From contig NZ_LIXJ01000005.1 of NCBI RefSeq assembly GCF_001905795.1, positions 124,001-188,000 of the forward strand: a DNA stretch of 64,000 nucleotides. The letters run 5' to 3'. The notes beneath the pieces were generated by a model. The model did not search any database. It was not told the origin of the DNA and saw only the letters and a list, made by a program, of their open reading frames with translations. The stretch is from Streptomyces sp. CB01580 (GTDB taxonomy: Bacteria; Actinomycetota; Actinomycetes; Streptomycetales; Streptomycetaceae). Within the stretch, counting starts at the first letter, position 1, and every line of letters starts with the position of its first letter. Below, piece after piece: positions 50,112-59,715 of this stretch. The position numbers were made by a program, and so were the translations under genes.

Positions 50112-50966
50112 TCACCGGTTTGCGAGGCCGTTGCGGCGGACGTCGGACCAGGTGCCGCTGTCGGTGCAGATCCCGCAGTCGGCCCCGAAGAACTGTGCCC
50201 TCGCCGTCTGGTCCCCCATCAGGTGTGCCTTGAACCAGGCGGTGGTGGGCGCGGCGAACGGGCCGGGGTCGCCCACGACCGTGAGGTGATCGGCGCCGCG
50301 CAGTTCCCCGTAGATGGCCGGTATGTGGTCGGCGTCGTTGTAGAAGGCCTTGACCATGAAGGGGAAGACGATGCTGTCCTTCTGCCCGGCCAGGAGGAGC
50401 GCGGGTACGTGTACGTTGTCGATGTTGGCCAGCGGCCCGGGCTGGATGGGCAGGATGGTGTCGATGCGCGGGTCCGAGCCGACGACGATGGCGGCGGCGC
50501 CGCCCTGCGAGTGACCGGACGCGCCGATGTGCTCCAGGTCGACACGGTCGTGGAAGGGGCTGCCGTGGTCGGCGTTGCGACGGGTGAGCATGTCGATCCC
50601 GGCGCGCATGGAGATGCCGAGGTTGGACTGCGGGGTGTTGGCGGCGGCGACGATGAAGCCCTGACTGGCCCAGTGGAGCAACAGGTCGCGGTAGACGACC
50701 GGGAAGGCGAAGGTGCCGTCTCCCCACACGATCACGGGGTGGCGGCGGTCGCTGGTCGCGATGTCACGCGGGTAGTACAGGGTGGTCACCGCCCCGACCT
50801 CCACCGCGGTGGCGTAGGGGCCGGGAGCGCCGTAGTCGGCCGTGGCCGCCTCGGCACTGGCACCGGCGGGGGAACCGGTGGACGCCGCTGCCGCTCCCGC
50901 GCCGGCAGAAGCCGTCGCCAGGAGCAGGAGCGAGGTCAGGGGGACGAGCAGTTTTCTCCAGAGCAC
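50112..50966 (-). CDS. Secreted alpha/beta hydrolase (lipase/cutinase-like)
   Basis: The 284-residue protein starts with a Sec signal (MLWRKLLVPLTSLLLLATAS and an Ala-rich cleavage region). The mature enzyme has VIVWGDGTFAFPVVYRDLLL, nucleophile elbow IGASGHSQGGAAAIV, an Asp in LLLAGQKDSIVFP and the late ELRGADHLTVVGDP with His, the pattern of actinobacterial polyester/lipid hydrolases of the dienelactone-hydrolase clan. Two late cysteines (DCGIC) could form a disulfide. GTG 50966 follows GGGAG at seven bases. Confidence 0.85.
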   Translation of the reverse strand: MLWRKLLVPLTSLLLLATASAGAGAAAASTGSPAGASAEAATADYGAPGPYATAVEVGAVTTLYYPRDIATSDRRHPVIVWGDGTFAFPVVYRDLLLHWASQGFIVAAANTPQSNLGISMRAGIDMLTRRNADHGSPFHDRVDLEHIGASGHSQGGAAAIVVGSDPRIDTILPIQPGPLANIDNVHVPALLLAGQKDSIVFPFMVKAFYNDADHIPAIYGELRGADHLTVVGDPGPFAAPTTAWFKAHLMGDQTARAQFFGADCGICTDSGTWSDVRRNGLANR

Positions 50967-51179
50967 AGCGGACTCCCGATGTCGTCACGGTGAACTGGAT
51001 GTTTCATCCGGCTCACGCCTTGTCTGATCGCACATCCTGAAGCACGGTTCGAGACCCGTCTCTGCGCAATCGCGGCAAGCAGCGACGTCGGAGTTTGTGC
51101 AACATGCCGAGAGGCCTGAGCGCGGTGAGGGTGCCATGCTCGGTTCCGCCGCTACGACAGAGAGCCCGCCGCCCGGCCC

Positions 51180-51346
51180 CTAGTGCTGCGACCGGGAAGG
51201 TTCACCGGCTCGCGACGCCCGGCACGGCACCTCGCCGCGTTGTCGCATCACCCGAGTACGTCCAGTACGAGGGCGATCCTCCGCCTTGCGACGCACCGCA
51301 CCGGACGCCGCGAGCTTCCCGGCAAACCTTTCCGGCCACAGCACTA
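51180..51346 (-). mobile_element. MITE, type A, full copy 2
   Basis: 167 bp with ends CTAGTGCTGCGACCGGGAAG and, reverse-complemented, TTAGTGCTGTGGCCGGAAAG. Its interior, read on the minus strand, contains the shared core (GCGGCGTCCGGTGCGGTGC, GTCGCAAGGCGGAG, GCGACAACGCGGCGAGGTG). Central stem arms are CTCGTAC / GTACTCG, less well paired than in other copies. Confidence 0.8.
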
Positions 51347-51672
51347 AACGAGAACGCCGGGAACGGAGAAGGCCCCGCGCACCGTCCGCCCCGCATGACC
51401 TGCACGGTCAATCAGGTGACGCCCCATCAGAGCGAGCGCCGCACGAGCGCCACGAGCGTCATCCGGCCGCAGCCCACACGCCGCGTGTCCGAACGGTACG
51501 CGGAGCAGCGCGAGTTCGTCCTCACCCGCACGGGAACCGGGTGGCGCGACGCGAGCCGCCGTCGACGTATCCGGCTCTGGGCCCCTGGTCCCTGGAGCAC
51601 CACCGGTATCTCTGGCATGCTCTCGCCAACTCAACGCGCGTAGAGCCGACGAGAACTCAAGGAGGACAGGAC
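51347..51672. other. Leader region of the M23 peptidase gene
   Basis: No gene supported. The frame of the M23 gene is open here but lacks a start with ribosome site before 51673. It should contain the promoter of that gene. Confidence 0.4.
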
Positions 51673-52650
51673 ATGTGCGAGCAATGCGGTCCGGCCGACG
51701 GCGCGTCCGGCGAGCGGGGGAACCAGCGGTTCACGGCGCTGTCACGCAGAAAGCTGCTGCTCGGTACCGGGGCCGGACTCGGGGTGATGGTGGCGGGCCT
51801 GCCGGGCCTGACCCCCTCGGCCTCGGCGGCGACGCTCAAGGACGGCAAGTGGTGCAACCCCGCCCGCGGCCGCTTCCCCGCGGGCGGGAACTACGGTGCG
51901 CCGCGCGGCGGTTACCCGCACGCCGGCCAGGACGTCACCAACTCGACGGGGACGGCCGTCTACGCCGCCGCGGCCGGAACCGTGGTACGGCGCGGCACCG
52001 GCGTCCTCACCGGGCGCACCGGCAAGGGCCTGGTCATCGCGCACGGCGGCGATCGGTACACCTACTACGGGCATCTCAGCGCGTTCCGGGTGGCCCTCGG
52101 CGCCAAGGTCGCCGTCGGTCAGCGCATCGCCGACATGGGTGCCACGGGCAACGTGACCGGCCCTCACCTGCATTTCGAGACCCACACGGGAGGGCTCGGG
52201 TCCACGACCAACCCCGTCACGTTCCTCTCCGCCCGCGGTGTGCGTCTGGGCGGCGGCTGGCCCGCCATCGACCCCGGAGCCGCAGGCGCGACCGTCCGGG
52301 CCGTCCAGCATCTGATGACCCAGCGCGGCACGGCGCTGAGCGCCGACGGCGCCTACGGAACGGTGTCGGTCGAGGCCGTCAAGAAGTTCCAGTCCTCCAA
52401 GGGCCTGGTGGCGGACGGTCAGGTCGGTCCCAAGACCTGGCCGTTCCTGGTCCATTCGCTCCGGCGGGGCAGCTCGGGATCGCATGTGCGCGCCCTTCAG
52501 ACGGTGCTGAACAAGCACGGTGCGGGGCTCGCCGTCGACGGTGGCTTCGGGACGGCGACCGACTCCGCCGTACGCGCGTACCAGAGCCTCAACCGCCTGA
52601 GCGCGGACGGCCTGGCAGGGCCCAAGACCTGGGAGGCCCTCGTCGGGTGA
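51673..52650 (+). CDS. Secreted M23 metallopeptidase with peptidoglycan-binding repeats
   Basis: The 325-residue protein opens with MCEQCGPADG and a twin-arginine signal (SRRKLLLGTGAGLGVMVAGL). The M23 LytM domain follows: YPHAGQDVTNSTGT with the zinc ligands H-x3-D, YTYYGHLSAFRVALG and GPHLHFETH with the last His. Two C-terminal PG_binding_1 repeats (AVQHLMTQRGTALSADGAYG and ALQTVLNKHGAGLAVDGGFG) anchor it to wall glycan. It should cut peptidoglycan cross-bridges outside the cell. ATG 51673 has GGAGGA at 51661-51666. Tat export of a wall hydrolase is noteworthy. Confidence 0.93.
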   Translation: MCEQCGPADGASGERGNQRFTALSRRKLLLGTGAGLGVMVAGLPGLTPSASAATLKDGKWCNPARGRFPAGGNYGAPRGGYPHAGQDVTNSTGTAVYAAAAGTVVRRGTGVLTGRTGKGLVIAHGGDRYTYYGHLSAFRVALGAKVAVGQRIADMGATGNVTGPHLHFETHTGGLGSTTNPVTFLSARGVRLGGGWPAIDPGAAGATVRAVQHLMTQRGTALSADGAYGTVSVEAVKKFQSSKGLVADGQVGPKTWPFLVHSLRRGSSGSHVRALQTVLNKHGAGLAVDGGFGTATDSAVRAYQSLNRLSADGLAGPKTWEALVG

Positions 52651-52677
52651 CCTCCCGGCCCGCGCACGCCGGCGGAT

Positions 52678-52717
52678 CCCGCCCCTGGGCCCGTGGGCCC
52701 ACGGGCCCAGGGGCGGG
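52678..52717. terminator. Perfect 40-bp palindrome, bidirectional terminator
   Basis: CCCGCCCCTGGGCCCGTGGG is followed directly by its reverse complement, giving 20-bp arms with no spacer. It lies 27 bp after the M23 stop, between convergent genes. As RNA it forms a very stable G/C hairpin. Confidence 0.8.
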
Positions 52718-52809
52718 GGAATCGGGGTGGCTGCGCCGCCGCGGACCGGCGCACGACGGTCACCGCGCCTCCGCGCCCGGCGGCGGGCGGATGTACGGGG
52801 CACCCAACC

Positions 52810-52853
52810 GTGGTGTACGGGGCACCGCCCCACCGGGGTGCCCCGTACACCAC
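52810..52853. terminator. Second hairpin between convergent genes
   Basis: GTGGTGTACGGGGCACC (52810-52826) and GGTGCCCCGTACACCAC (52837-52853) are exact 17-bp arms around a 10-nt loop. TGTACGGGGCACC also occurs as a direct repeat at about 52793. It lies 74 bp beyond the leftward permease stop. Confidence 0.7.
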
Positions 52854-52927
52854 GCCCACTGGGAGCCGTGCACGGCGCACCGTCCCACCCCGTACCCCGC
52901 TCACCCCTCACTCCTTGCGCCGCTGCC

Positions 52928-54121
52928 TCACGTCGCGTGCAGGGCCACGGTCGGGTGGAGGCGGGAGGCGCGGATCGCCGGATAGAGGCCCGCGACCACG
53001 CCGATCAGGAGGGTGGCGGCCAGGCCACCCGCCAGGGACCAGGGCGGGACCACCGCGGTCCACTCCTGGACCCGCGCGAAGCCGTACGTCACCGCCGCTC
53101 CCAGCAGCGCGCCCGTCACGCCGCCCAGCGCCGACAACAGCAGCGACTCCGCCAGGAACTGGAGCCGGATCGCGCTGCGGGTCGCGCCCAGCGAACGGCG
53201 CAGCCCGATCTCCTGGCGGCGCTCCAGGACGGAGATGACCATGGTGTTCGCCACGCCCACACCGCCCACCAGGAGGGCCACCGCGCCCAGGCCGAGCATC
53301 AGGGTCGTCAGTCCTTCGTCGGTGGCGGCCTTGGCGGCCAGCGCGTCCGAGGGCCGCGAGACCTTGACGCCCGCCTCGTCCCCGGGGCTGATGGTGCGGG
53401 CCAGGACTGCCCGCACGTCCTCCACCGAGGCGTCCGTGGAGCGCTCGAAAATGGTGGTGGGGTGGCCGTCGAAGCCGAAGTGGCGCTCGGCGGCGGGGAA
53501 TCCGACCATCGCCACCCGGTCCAGGGTGGGCACGAGTTCGAGCGGCTTGAGGATGCCGACGACCACGACGCGGGTGTCGTTCATCATGATCGTCTCGCCG
53601 GTGCGGGTGATGCCGAGGCGTTCCGCCGCCACCGCCCCGAGAACCGTCGTCGGGAGGCGCTCACCGGCCGGGTCCAGCCAGGCTCCCTTGTCCACCTCCC
53701 CGCCGAGCGTGGACAGCAGGTCGAGGCGGGCCGCCTGCGCGGTGACGCCGGCGGTGCGTTCCTCGGGGACGACATCGCTGCGGCGGATCCGGGCGTCGAC
53801 GTCGGCGGTGGCCGTGGCATGCAGCACCGGGCCGACGCGCTCGACCATCGCCACCGCGTTCTTGGGCAGCTTGACCGCCCGCCCCATGGCGTCCTCGCCC
53901 GCCTCGGCCGTGAGGAGGTTGGTACCGAGGCGGTCGAGCCGGGCCATCAGGTCCGCACGGCTCGACTCGGACAGACCGACGACGGCGACCATCGTCGCGA
54001 TACCGATGGCGATGCCGAGCGCCGAGAGCACCACACGCGCACGGCGCGCGCGAAGGCCGAACGCGCCGACGCGCGCGATGTCGCTGAGGGGGAGGCGGGA
54101 CGGTCTGAGGTCGTTCTTCAC
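52928..54121 (-). CDS. ABC transporter permease, MacB-like (FtsX family)
   Basis: The 397-residue permease has the MacB topology: one N-terminal helix (RVVLSALGIAIGIATMVAVV), a large extracytoplasmic MacB_PCD domain, and three C-terminal helices in the FtsX domain (LMLGLGAVALLVGGVGVANT, the conserved ERRQEIGLRRSLGATR loop, LLLSALGGVTGALLGAAVTY). GTG 54121 overlaps the ATPase stop by four bases. With the adaptor and ATPase upstream it forms a tripartite-type efflux/remodelling system, working at the membrane. Confidence 0.92.
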   Translation of the reverse strand: MKNDLRPSRLPLSDIARVGAFGLRARRARVVLSALGIAIGIATMVAVVGLSESSRADLMARLDRLGTNLLTAEAGEDAMGRAVKLPKNAVAMVERVGPVLHATATADVDARIRRSDVVPEERTAGVTAQAARLDLLSTLGGEVDKGAWLDPAGERLPTTVLGAVAAERLGITRTGETIMMNDTRVVVVGILKPLELVPTLDRVAMVGFPAAERHFGFDGHPTTIFERSTDASVEDVRAVLARTISPGDEAGVKVSRPSDALAAKAATDEGLTTLMLGLGAVALLVGGVGVANTMVISVLERRQEIGLRRSLGATRSAIRLQFLAESLLLSALGGVTGALLGAAVTYGFARVQEWTAVVPPWSLAGGLAATLLIGVVAGLYPAIRASRLHPTVALHAT

Positions 54122-54936
54122 CGACCGGCCTCTTCTTCCGTACGGGAGGCGGGTCCTGGGCCGGAGCGTGCGGTGGGCTCCGCGCCGGAGCGCGTGGCCG
54201 GTCCCGCGCCGGAGTGCACGGCGGGTCCTGCGTCGGCGCGCGCGCCGCGCCGCGTGCCGGAACGCGAGTCCGCCACGATCTCGCCGTCCCTGAACCGGAC
54301 CCGTCGCGGCAGCGCGTCCGCGATCTCGTTGTCGTGGGTGATCACGCAGATGGTGGTGCCGGACGCGTTCAGCTCGTGCAGCAGCTCCATGACGATCTCG
54401 CCGGACGCGGTGTCCAGCGCCCCGGTCGGCTCGTCCGCCAGCAGCAGCCGAGGGCTTCCCACCAGGGCGCGGGCGATGGCCACGCGCTGTTTCTCGCCGC
54501 CCGACAGCTCGTTCGGCGTGTGTGCACGGCGGTGGTCCAGCCGCACCTTGGCCAGCGCCTCCCGGGCACGCGCACGCCGTTGGCTCAGCGGTACGCCCGC
54601 GTACAACAGCCCATCGGCCACGTTGTCCACCGCGTCGCGCCCCGCCGCCAGGTGGAAGTGCTGGAACACGAAGCCGATGTGGCGGGCGCGCAGCGCGGAG
54701 AGCCGGGAGTCGGAGAGCTCGGACACGTCGTATCCGGCGACCCGGACGGTGCCCGTGGTGGGCTTGTCGAGAGTGCCCATGATGTTGAGCATCGTGGACT
54801 TGCCGGAGCCGGACGGGCCGACCACGGCGACCATTTCACCTTCTTCGACGGTGAGGTTCACTCCACGCAGCGCGTGGACGCCACCGGGGTACGACTTGCC
54901 GGCATCGCGCAGTTCGATCACCGGGTCCCATGTCAT
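54118..54936 (-). CDS. ABC transporter ATP-binding protein, MacB/LolD type
   Basis: The 272-residue ATPase has Walker A GPSGSGKST at residues 40-48, Q-loop VFQHFHL, signature LSGGEKQR, Walker B LLLADEPTGALD and the switch His in VITHD. It belongs to the MacB/LolD subgroup that powers mechanotransmission. Beyond the usual end it carries a 35-residue tail of Ala/Gly/Pro/Arg-Ser units (AGPAVHSGAGPATRSG ... SGPGPASR). Both ends overlap neighbouring genes by four bases, so translation is coupled. Confidence 0.95.
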   Translation of the reverse strand: MTWDPVIELRDAGKSYPGGVHALRGVNLTVEEGEMVAVVGPSGSGKSTMLNIMGTLDKPTTGTVRVAGYDVSELSDSRLSALRARHIGFVFQHFHLAAGRDAVDNVADGLLYAGVPLSQRRARAREALAKVRLDHRRAHTPNELSGGEKQRVAIARALVGSPRLLLADEPTGALDTASGEIVMELLHELNASGTTICVITHDNEIADALPRRVRFRDGEIVADSRSGTRRGARADAGPAVHSGAGPATRSGAEPTARSGPGPASRTEEEAGR

Positions 54937-56009
54937 GACTTCGCCACTCCGACCTTCAGTCCCTCGCGCACGTCCGGTCCGCTGACCTCGATCAGTCCGT
55001 CGGCGGTCATGCCCGTCTCCACCCGCACCATCGTCGAAGTGGTGCCCCGGACGACCTGGAGGCCGTAGCCGCCGTTCTCGCCCCTCAGCGCGACGACCGC
55101 CTCGACGGGGACCGCGAGGACCCCCTTGCGCGCCTCGCTGACGAACTTCACGCTCGCCGACACCGCGGTGTCCTCGCCGGACGCGGCTTTCACCCCGCCG
55201 TCCAGGACGACCTCGACGGTGATGCCCTCCTGCGCACCGGCACCGCCCCCGGCCGCGGAGTCCTCCGGGCGTACCGTCCCTGCGACGTCGCCGGACACGG
55301 TCTTCCCGCTCGGCAGGGTGACCTCGACCCTGGTCCCGCGTGCGGTGAGCGCGCCGTCGGTCTGGTCGAGTTGCGCCCGTACGACGGGCTTGGTGGAGGC
55401 GATCGTCAGGACCGGTGTGTCAGGGCCCACCTGGTCGGCGAGCGCCGCGTCGGCGGAGACCACTTTGACCGGGCCGGGCTGGAAGACGACGTCGCCCTGG
55501 CCGACCCTGCCGGTGGTGTCACGGTTCAGGGACTTCTGCCACCGTTTGACGGCGGCCTCGGTGTCCGTGTCGTACCGCGTGTCGACGTACAGGTTCGCCC
55601 CGTACCCCAAGTCGCGCAGGGCGCGCTCCAGTTGGAGTACATCGGTGCCGCGGTCGCCGACCTTCATCTCGCGGAACATCGGGACCGGCCCGTAGAGAAG
55701 GGTGACGGGCTTGTCGTTCAGTTCGTACAGGGCCTGTCCCATGGTCAGTGTCTTCCCTTCGGAAGCGGCCACCGTGACGGTGCCCTCGACGGCGGACTTG
55801 ACCGCGCGGCGCTGGGCGAAGTCGAGCTTGCCGTCGACCGTCTTGGACTGCACGAGGTCGGTGCGTACGACGGTCGCGGTGGCGGGCGGCAGGTCGCCGC
55901 TCCTGCCGGAGGCGCCCGCGTCGCCCCCGTCGAAGGGGAGCAGGAAGCCCCCGGCGACAGCGGCGACGACCACGGCGCCGAGTGTGATCGAGAGGGTGCG
56001 GCGCTTCAC
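54933..56009 (-). CDS. Membrane-fusion-like adaptor with peptidoglycan-binding domain
   Basis: The 358-residue protein starts with a membrane helix (LSITLGAVVVAAVAGGFLLP), then a barrel-sandwich half, a PG_binding_1-like domain (VLQLERALRDLGYGANLYVD, TEAAVKRWQKSL) and beta-barrel domains (AQLDQTDGALTARGTRVEV). This is the efflux-adaptor layout used with MacB-type ABC exporters in actinomycetes, where the PG domain can tie the adaptor to the wall. GTG 56009 overlaps the lipoprotein stop (TGA at 56006-56008). Confidence 0.88.
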   Translation of the reverse strand: MKRRTLSITLGAVVVAAVAGGFLLPFDGGDAGASGRSGDLPPATATVVRTDLVQSKTVDGKLDFAQRRAVKSAVEGTVTVAASEGKTLTMGQALYELNDKPVTLLYGPVPMFREMKVGDRGTDVLQLERALRDLGYGANLYVDTRYDTDTEAAVKRWQKSLNRDTTGRVGQGDVVFQPGPVKVVSADAALADQVGPDTPVLTIASTKPVVRAQLDQTDGALTARGTRVEVTLPSGKTVSGDVAGTVRPEDSAAGGGAGAQEGITVEVVLDGGVKAASGEDTAVSASVKFVSEARKGVLAVPVEAVVALRGENGGYGLQVVRGTTSTMVRVETGMTADGLIEVSGPDVREGLKVGVAKS

Positions 56010-56665
56010 TGCATGCCGTCCAGACCGTCGAGCAGCTTCGACCTGCATGCCTCGCGGGCCTTCTTGTACGCCGGCGAGTTCGGGTCGAGGGACGGCGACG
56101 CCGGGTTGGGGTCGCCGCCCGGCTGGGCGTGGCCGCCGCTCATGGTCGGATTGGTGAACCTGGAGACGCCGTTGTCCCGCATGCACTTGGCGTGCGCGAG
56201 CATCGACTCGTAGTCCTTCTGCTGGTCCCGCTGGGGCTCGGCCGCCATGGCGGCCCGGAACTCGTCGACGCAGGCGCCCCCCTTGCCGCCCTTGATTCCT
56301 GCGTTGGCACGGGGCTGGGCGCCGACCTCGTTGATCTTGTCCCAGTCGAGGTGCCCGCTGAGCTTGGGGTCGGGGAAGTCCTTGTAACCGCCCTTGGCGC
56401 GCATGCACCGGACGTACTTCATCTGGGCGTCGTAGAACTCGCTCTTGCCCGCGGCCGGGCCGCCCTGGCTCTTCCCGTCCTTCGCGGTGCTCTCGGCCGG
56501 CGATTCCGGTACGTCGGCGATCGTGTCGTCCTTCTTCGTCCCGCCGACACTGTCGTCCCCGCCGCCGCAGGCGACGGAGAGCGCGAGCACGGGCACGGCC
56601 ACAAAGGCGGCCAGGCGCAGCCGGGCGGTGGTGACTCGGGGGTTCGTCCTGATGAGGAAGTTCAT
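56006..56665 (-). CDS. Lipoprotein, first gene of the ABC operon
   Basis: The 219-residue protein has a signal peptide with lipobox LSVAC near residue 33 (LAAFVAVPVLALSVACGGGD). The mature part contains two C-M-R motifs (KYVRCMRAKGGYKDFPDP and AHAKCMRDNGVSRFTNPT) and two other cysteines (GACVDEFR, REACRSKLL), suggesting two disulfide-linked repeats. Function is unknown; position before the adaptor gene points to an extracytoplasmic partner of the ABC system. It is divergent from the response regulator gene. Confidence 0.85.
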   Translation of the reverse strand: MNFLIRTNPRVTTARLRLAAFVAVPVLALSVACGGGDDSVGGTKKDDTIADVPESPAESTAKDGKSQGGPAAGKSEFYDAQMKYVRCMRAKGGYKDFPDPKLSGHLDWDKINEVGAQPRANAGIKGGKGGACVDEFRAAMAAEPQRDQQKDYESMLAHAKCMRDNGVSRFTNPTMSGGHAQPGGDPNPASPSLDPNSPAYKKAREACRSKLLDGLDGMQ

Positions 56666-56801
56666 GCGTCCCACGCTCGCCGCCACGGATGATGAGCCGT
56701 CCATGGCCACATGATGGGAACGTAACAATGCCCCCGACCTGCGGGTCCGCCCCCGTTCCGGACTAGGCGCAAGGGGCTCGGGCGTGCTCATAATCGGCCC
56801 C

Positions 56802-57494
56802 ATGCCGCATGTGCTGCTCATCGAGGACGACATGTCCGTACGGGACGGAATGGAGCTCGTGCTGCGCCGGCACGGGTACGGCGTGGACACCGCCGCCACC
56901 GGCGAACAGGCGCTCGCCCTGCTCGCCGGGAAGCAGGGCACGCGGGTGGAACTGGCCGTCGTGGACCTGATGCTGCCCGGGATGGACGGCTTCGAGGTGT
57001 GCCGCCGCATCCGGGCCCGCTCGGCGACCCTGCCGGTCATCATGCTGACCGCGCGCGGCGACGACCAGGACATCGTGACCGGGCTGGAGGCCGGCGCCGA
57101 CGACTACGTCGTCAAGCCCGTCACCGCGCCCGTGCTGCAGGCCCGGATCCGGGCCGCGCTGCGCCGTGCGGAACCGTCGGCACGGCCGGGGCCGGACGCC
57201 GATCTCGCCGGTCTGACGATCGACCGCGCCGGACTGACCGTCACCAGGAACGGCACCCCCGTCCCGCTCCCGCCCACCGAACTGCGGCTGCTGCTGGAGC
57301 TGTCGGCCTCCCCGGGCCGGGTCCTCAGCCGCGAGCAGCTGCTCGAATCCGTCTGGGACCACAGCTTCCTGGGCGACTCCCGGCTGGTGGACGCGGCGGT
57401 CGGCAGACTGCGGGCCAAGATCGAGGAGGTACCGGCCAAGCCCCGGTACATACAGACGGTGCGGGGCTTCGGCTACCGCTTCGGGCCCCTGTGA
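56802..57494 (+). CDS. OmpR-class response regulator
   Basis: A 230-residue regulator with receiver ([20 protein letters not shown], phospho-acceptor Asp55 in [25 protein letters not shown]) and a C-terminal winged helix ([52 protein letters not shown]). ATG 56802 is used; the frame opens at 56784. Its stop overlaps the kinase GTG by four bases. The divergent lipoprotein-adaptor-ABC operon, 136 bp away, is its probable target. Confidence 0.95.
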   Translation: MPHVLLIEDDMSVRDGMELVLRRHGYGVDTAATGEQALALLAGKQGTRVELAVVDLMLPGMDGFEVCRRIRARSATLPVIMLTARGDDQDIVTGLEAGADDYVVKPVTAPVLQARIRAALRRAEPSARPGPDADLAGLTIDRAGLTVTRNGTPVPLPPTELRLLLELSASPGRVLSREQLLESVWDHSFLGDSRLVDAAVGRLRAKIEEVPAKPRYIQTVRGFGYRFGPL

Positions 57495-59125
57495 ACCGTA
57501 CGGTCGGGGGGCACGAGGACCAGCGCCGTGACACCTCGGCTCGACGCACGTGGCGGCTCGTCGGTGGGCTGCGCACCCGGCTCGTCGTCACGTTCGTCCT
57601 CGTCGCCCTCGTCAGCGCGCTGACCGCGACGACCCTCGCCTACCGGGACGCCCGCACCGCGGTCCTCCGGCGCACCCAGGACACTGCCGTGGACGACCTC
57701 CGGGAGCGGGCCACCGCGGTCGCCGCCGACTTCGACCTGCCGCCCGATCAGGAGTCGCTGTCCCGGTTCGCGGCGAAGGTCTCCGACGGTCTCGGCGCCC
57801 GCATCGTGGTCGCCCGCTACCAGGACCTCGTCGCGGTCTCCGACATGCTCGCCGACACGAAGGAACGGATCACGGTCGAACTGCGCGCCGCCGTCACGAC
57901 CGGGAGCGGTGCCCGGTTCCAGCGGGTGACGTGGCGCGGCGAGCCCTACCTGGTCGTGGGCATGCCCGTGACGTACACCGACGGGGACCGCGGAACCTCG
58001 GGTCTGGACGTCTACGCGATCACGGATCTGCGGGCCGAACGCGACGACACCGCCGCCCTGCTGGACTCCGTACGGGCGGGCACCGTGCCGGTGGTGCTGC
58101 TGGCCGCGGTCCTGGCCCTGCTGGCCGCGGGGACGGTCCTTCGCCCGGTACGGAAGCTGGGCCGGGCCACCCGGGAGCTCGCGGGCGGAGACCTCGGCAG
58201 CCGGGTGGCCGTCAGCGGGCACGACGAACTCGCCGACCTGGCACGGACGTTCAACGAGACCGCCGACGCGCTCCAGACCTCCGACGCGGAACTGCGCGAG
58301 CAGGAGGCGAAGGCACGCCGCTTCGTGGCGGACGTGTCGCACGAACTGCGCACGCCCCTCGCGGCGATGACGATGGTGGCGACCGTCCTGGAGGAGGACG
58401 CCGACCAACTGCCGCCGGACGCCGCGCGGGCGGCCCGCACCGTGGGCGCGGAGACGGCACGGCTGTCCCGGCTGGTCGAGGACCTGATGGAGATCTCCCG
58501 CTTCGACGCCGGGGCGGTACGGCTGAACGCGTCCGAGACGGATCTGGCCGACACCGTGCGGGCGTCGCTGGCACTGCGCGGCTGGACGGACCGGGTGGAG
58601 ACGCGCCTTCCCGAAGGGCTGCGGGCGGTGGTCGACCGGCGCCGCATCGACGTGATCGTCGCGAACCTGGTGGGCAACGCGCTGCGGCACGGGGCCCCGC
58701 CGGTCACCGTGACCCTCGGGACGGCCCGCGCGGCGGACGGGGACGGGGAGGAGTGGGTGACGCTGGAGGTCGCCGACCACGGCCCCGGGCTGCCGCCGGA
58801 GGCCCGGGAACGGGTCTTCGACCGGTTCTACAAGGCGGACGCGGCCCGTACGCGCGGCGCGGCCGCCGACGGACTGGGCAGCGGCCTCGGTACGGCGATC
58901 GCGCTGGAGAACGCACGGCTGCACGGCGGCACGATCGACGTGGCCGCCGTTGCCGATGTGGCCGGGGTCGCCCATGTGGCCAGGGCGGCCGACGTGCCCG
59001 ATACCACCGATGCGGCCTACGCCGCCGGCATCGCTCGCACGGCTGATGCGGCCGACGGACCGCGGCGCGGCGCGGTGTTCACACTGCGGCTGCCCCTGCG
59101 ACGCACGGAAGGGGAGGCGGGATGA
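57491..59125 (+). CDS. Sensor histidine kinase
   Basis: The 544-residue kinase has two membrane helices (residues about 30-52 and 197-217) around a 145-residue outer sensor, a HAMP domain ([20 protein letters not shown]), the H-box [16 protein letters not shown] with His284, N-box [14 protein letters not shown] and G-boxes ([31 protein letters not shown]). An unusual Ala/Asp/Val-rich insert of about 45 residues ([20 protein letters not shown] ...) follows the last G-box before the final strand. It pairs with the overlapping response regulator and likely senses envelope stress. Confidence 0.94.
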   Translation: MNRTVGGHEDQRRDTSARRTWRLVGGLRTRLVVTFVLVALVSALTATTLAYRDARTAVLRRTQDTAVDDLRERATAVAADFDLPPDQESLSRFAAKVSDGLGARIVVARYQDLVAVSDMLADTKERITVELRAAVTTGSGARFQRVTWRGEPYLVVGMPVTYTDGDRGTSGLDVYAITDLRAERDDTAALLDSVRAGTVPVVLLAAVLALLAAGTVLRPVRKLGRATRELAGGDLGSRVAVSGHDELADLARTFNETADALQTSDAELREQEAKARRFVADVSHELRTPLAAMTMVATVLEEDADQLPPDAARAARTVGAETARLSRLVEDLMEISRFDAGAVRLNASETDLADTVRASLALRGWTDRVETRLPEGLRAVVDRRRIDVIVANLVGNALRHGAPPVTVTLGTARAADGDGEEWVTLEVADHGPGLPPEARERVFDRFYKADAARTRGAAADGLGSGLGTAIALENARLHGGTIDVAAVADVAGVAHVARAADVPDTTDAAYAAGIARTADAADGPRRGAVFTLRLPLRRTEGEAG

Positions 59126-59616
59126 GGGGCCGGTTCACGGGTCTGGCCGTCGCGCTGGGAATCGTCCTCACCGGCTGCGGCGTCCAGCCGACCGGGGTGG
59201 TGGGCGCGGGCGAGCCCGCGTCCGGGCTGACGCACGGGGCACGGCTGTACTTCGCGACCGCCGGCGGACTGCGCGCGGTGCCCGTGGGCGACAGGGAGAT
59301 CAAGAACCTCGCCACGGTGGTGAAACTGCTTCTTCTGGGGCCGCCGCCCGGTGGCCGGGCCGACGGTCTCACCTCGTTCGTCGAGCTGCCCGGCTTCACG
59401 GCGACCGGAAAGGGGGCCCAGGTGACGCTGCACCTCTACGGGGTCTACGCGGGGACGGGACGCGACCAGGGCACGGGGCAACTGGTGTGCACGCTGGCGC
59501 GCGCCCAGTCCGTGCTCGCTCCGGAGGTCAGGACCGATGACGTGGAGGTCACCCTGCTGCCGTCCGAGGGCGCCGCGCTGGGCCCGTACCGGTGCGCGGA
59601 GTTCCTCAACAGGTGA
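59122..59616 (+). CDS. Lipoprotein, third gene of the two-component operon
   Basis: The 164-residue protein begins [20 protein letters not shown] with the lipobox LTGC, so it is lipid-anchored outside the membrane. The mature part resembles GerMN/LpqB N-terminal-like lipoproteins found after kinase genes in Streptomyces. ATG 59122 overlaps the kinase stop by four bases. It may tune the kinase, as CseA does for CseBC, by analogy only. Confidence 0.85.
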   Translation: MRGRFTGLAVALGIVLTGCGVQPTGVVGAGEPASGLTHGARLYFATAGGLRAVPVGDREIKNLATVVKLLLLGPPPGGRADGLTSFVELPGFTATGKGAQVTLHLYGVYAGTGRDQGTGQLVCTLARAQSVLAPEVRTDDVEVTLLPSEGAALGPYRCAEFLNR

Positions 59617-59715
59617 GGGTGCGCGGCCGTCGGTGAACCGCGACGCGAGAAGCAGTCCGCGGACGGCCGGGTCGGCATCGCCCTCGCTCATCCATGCCAA
59701 GATACGAGGGTGGAT

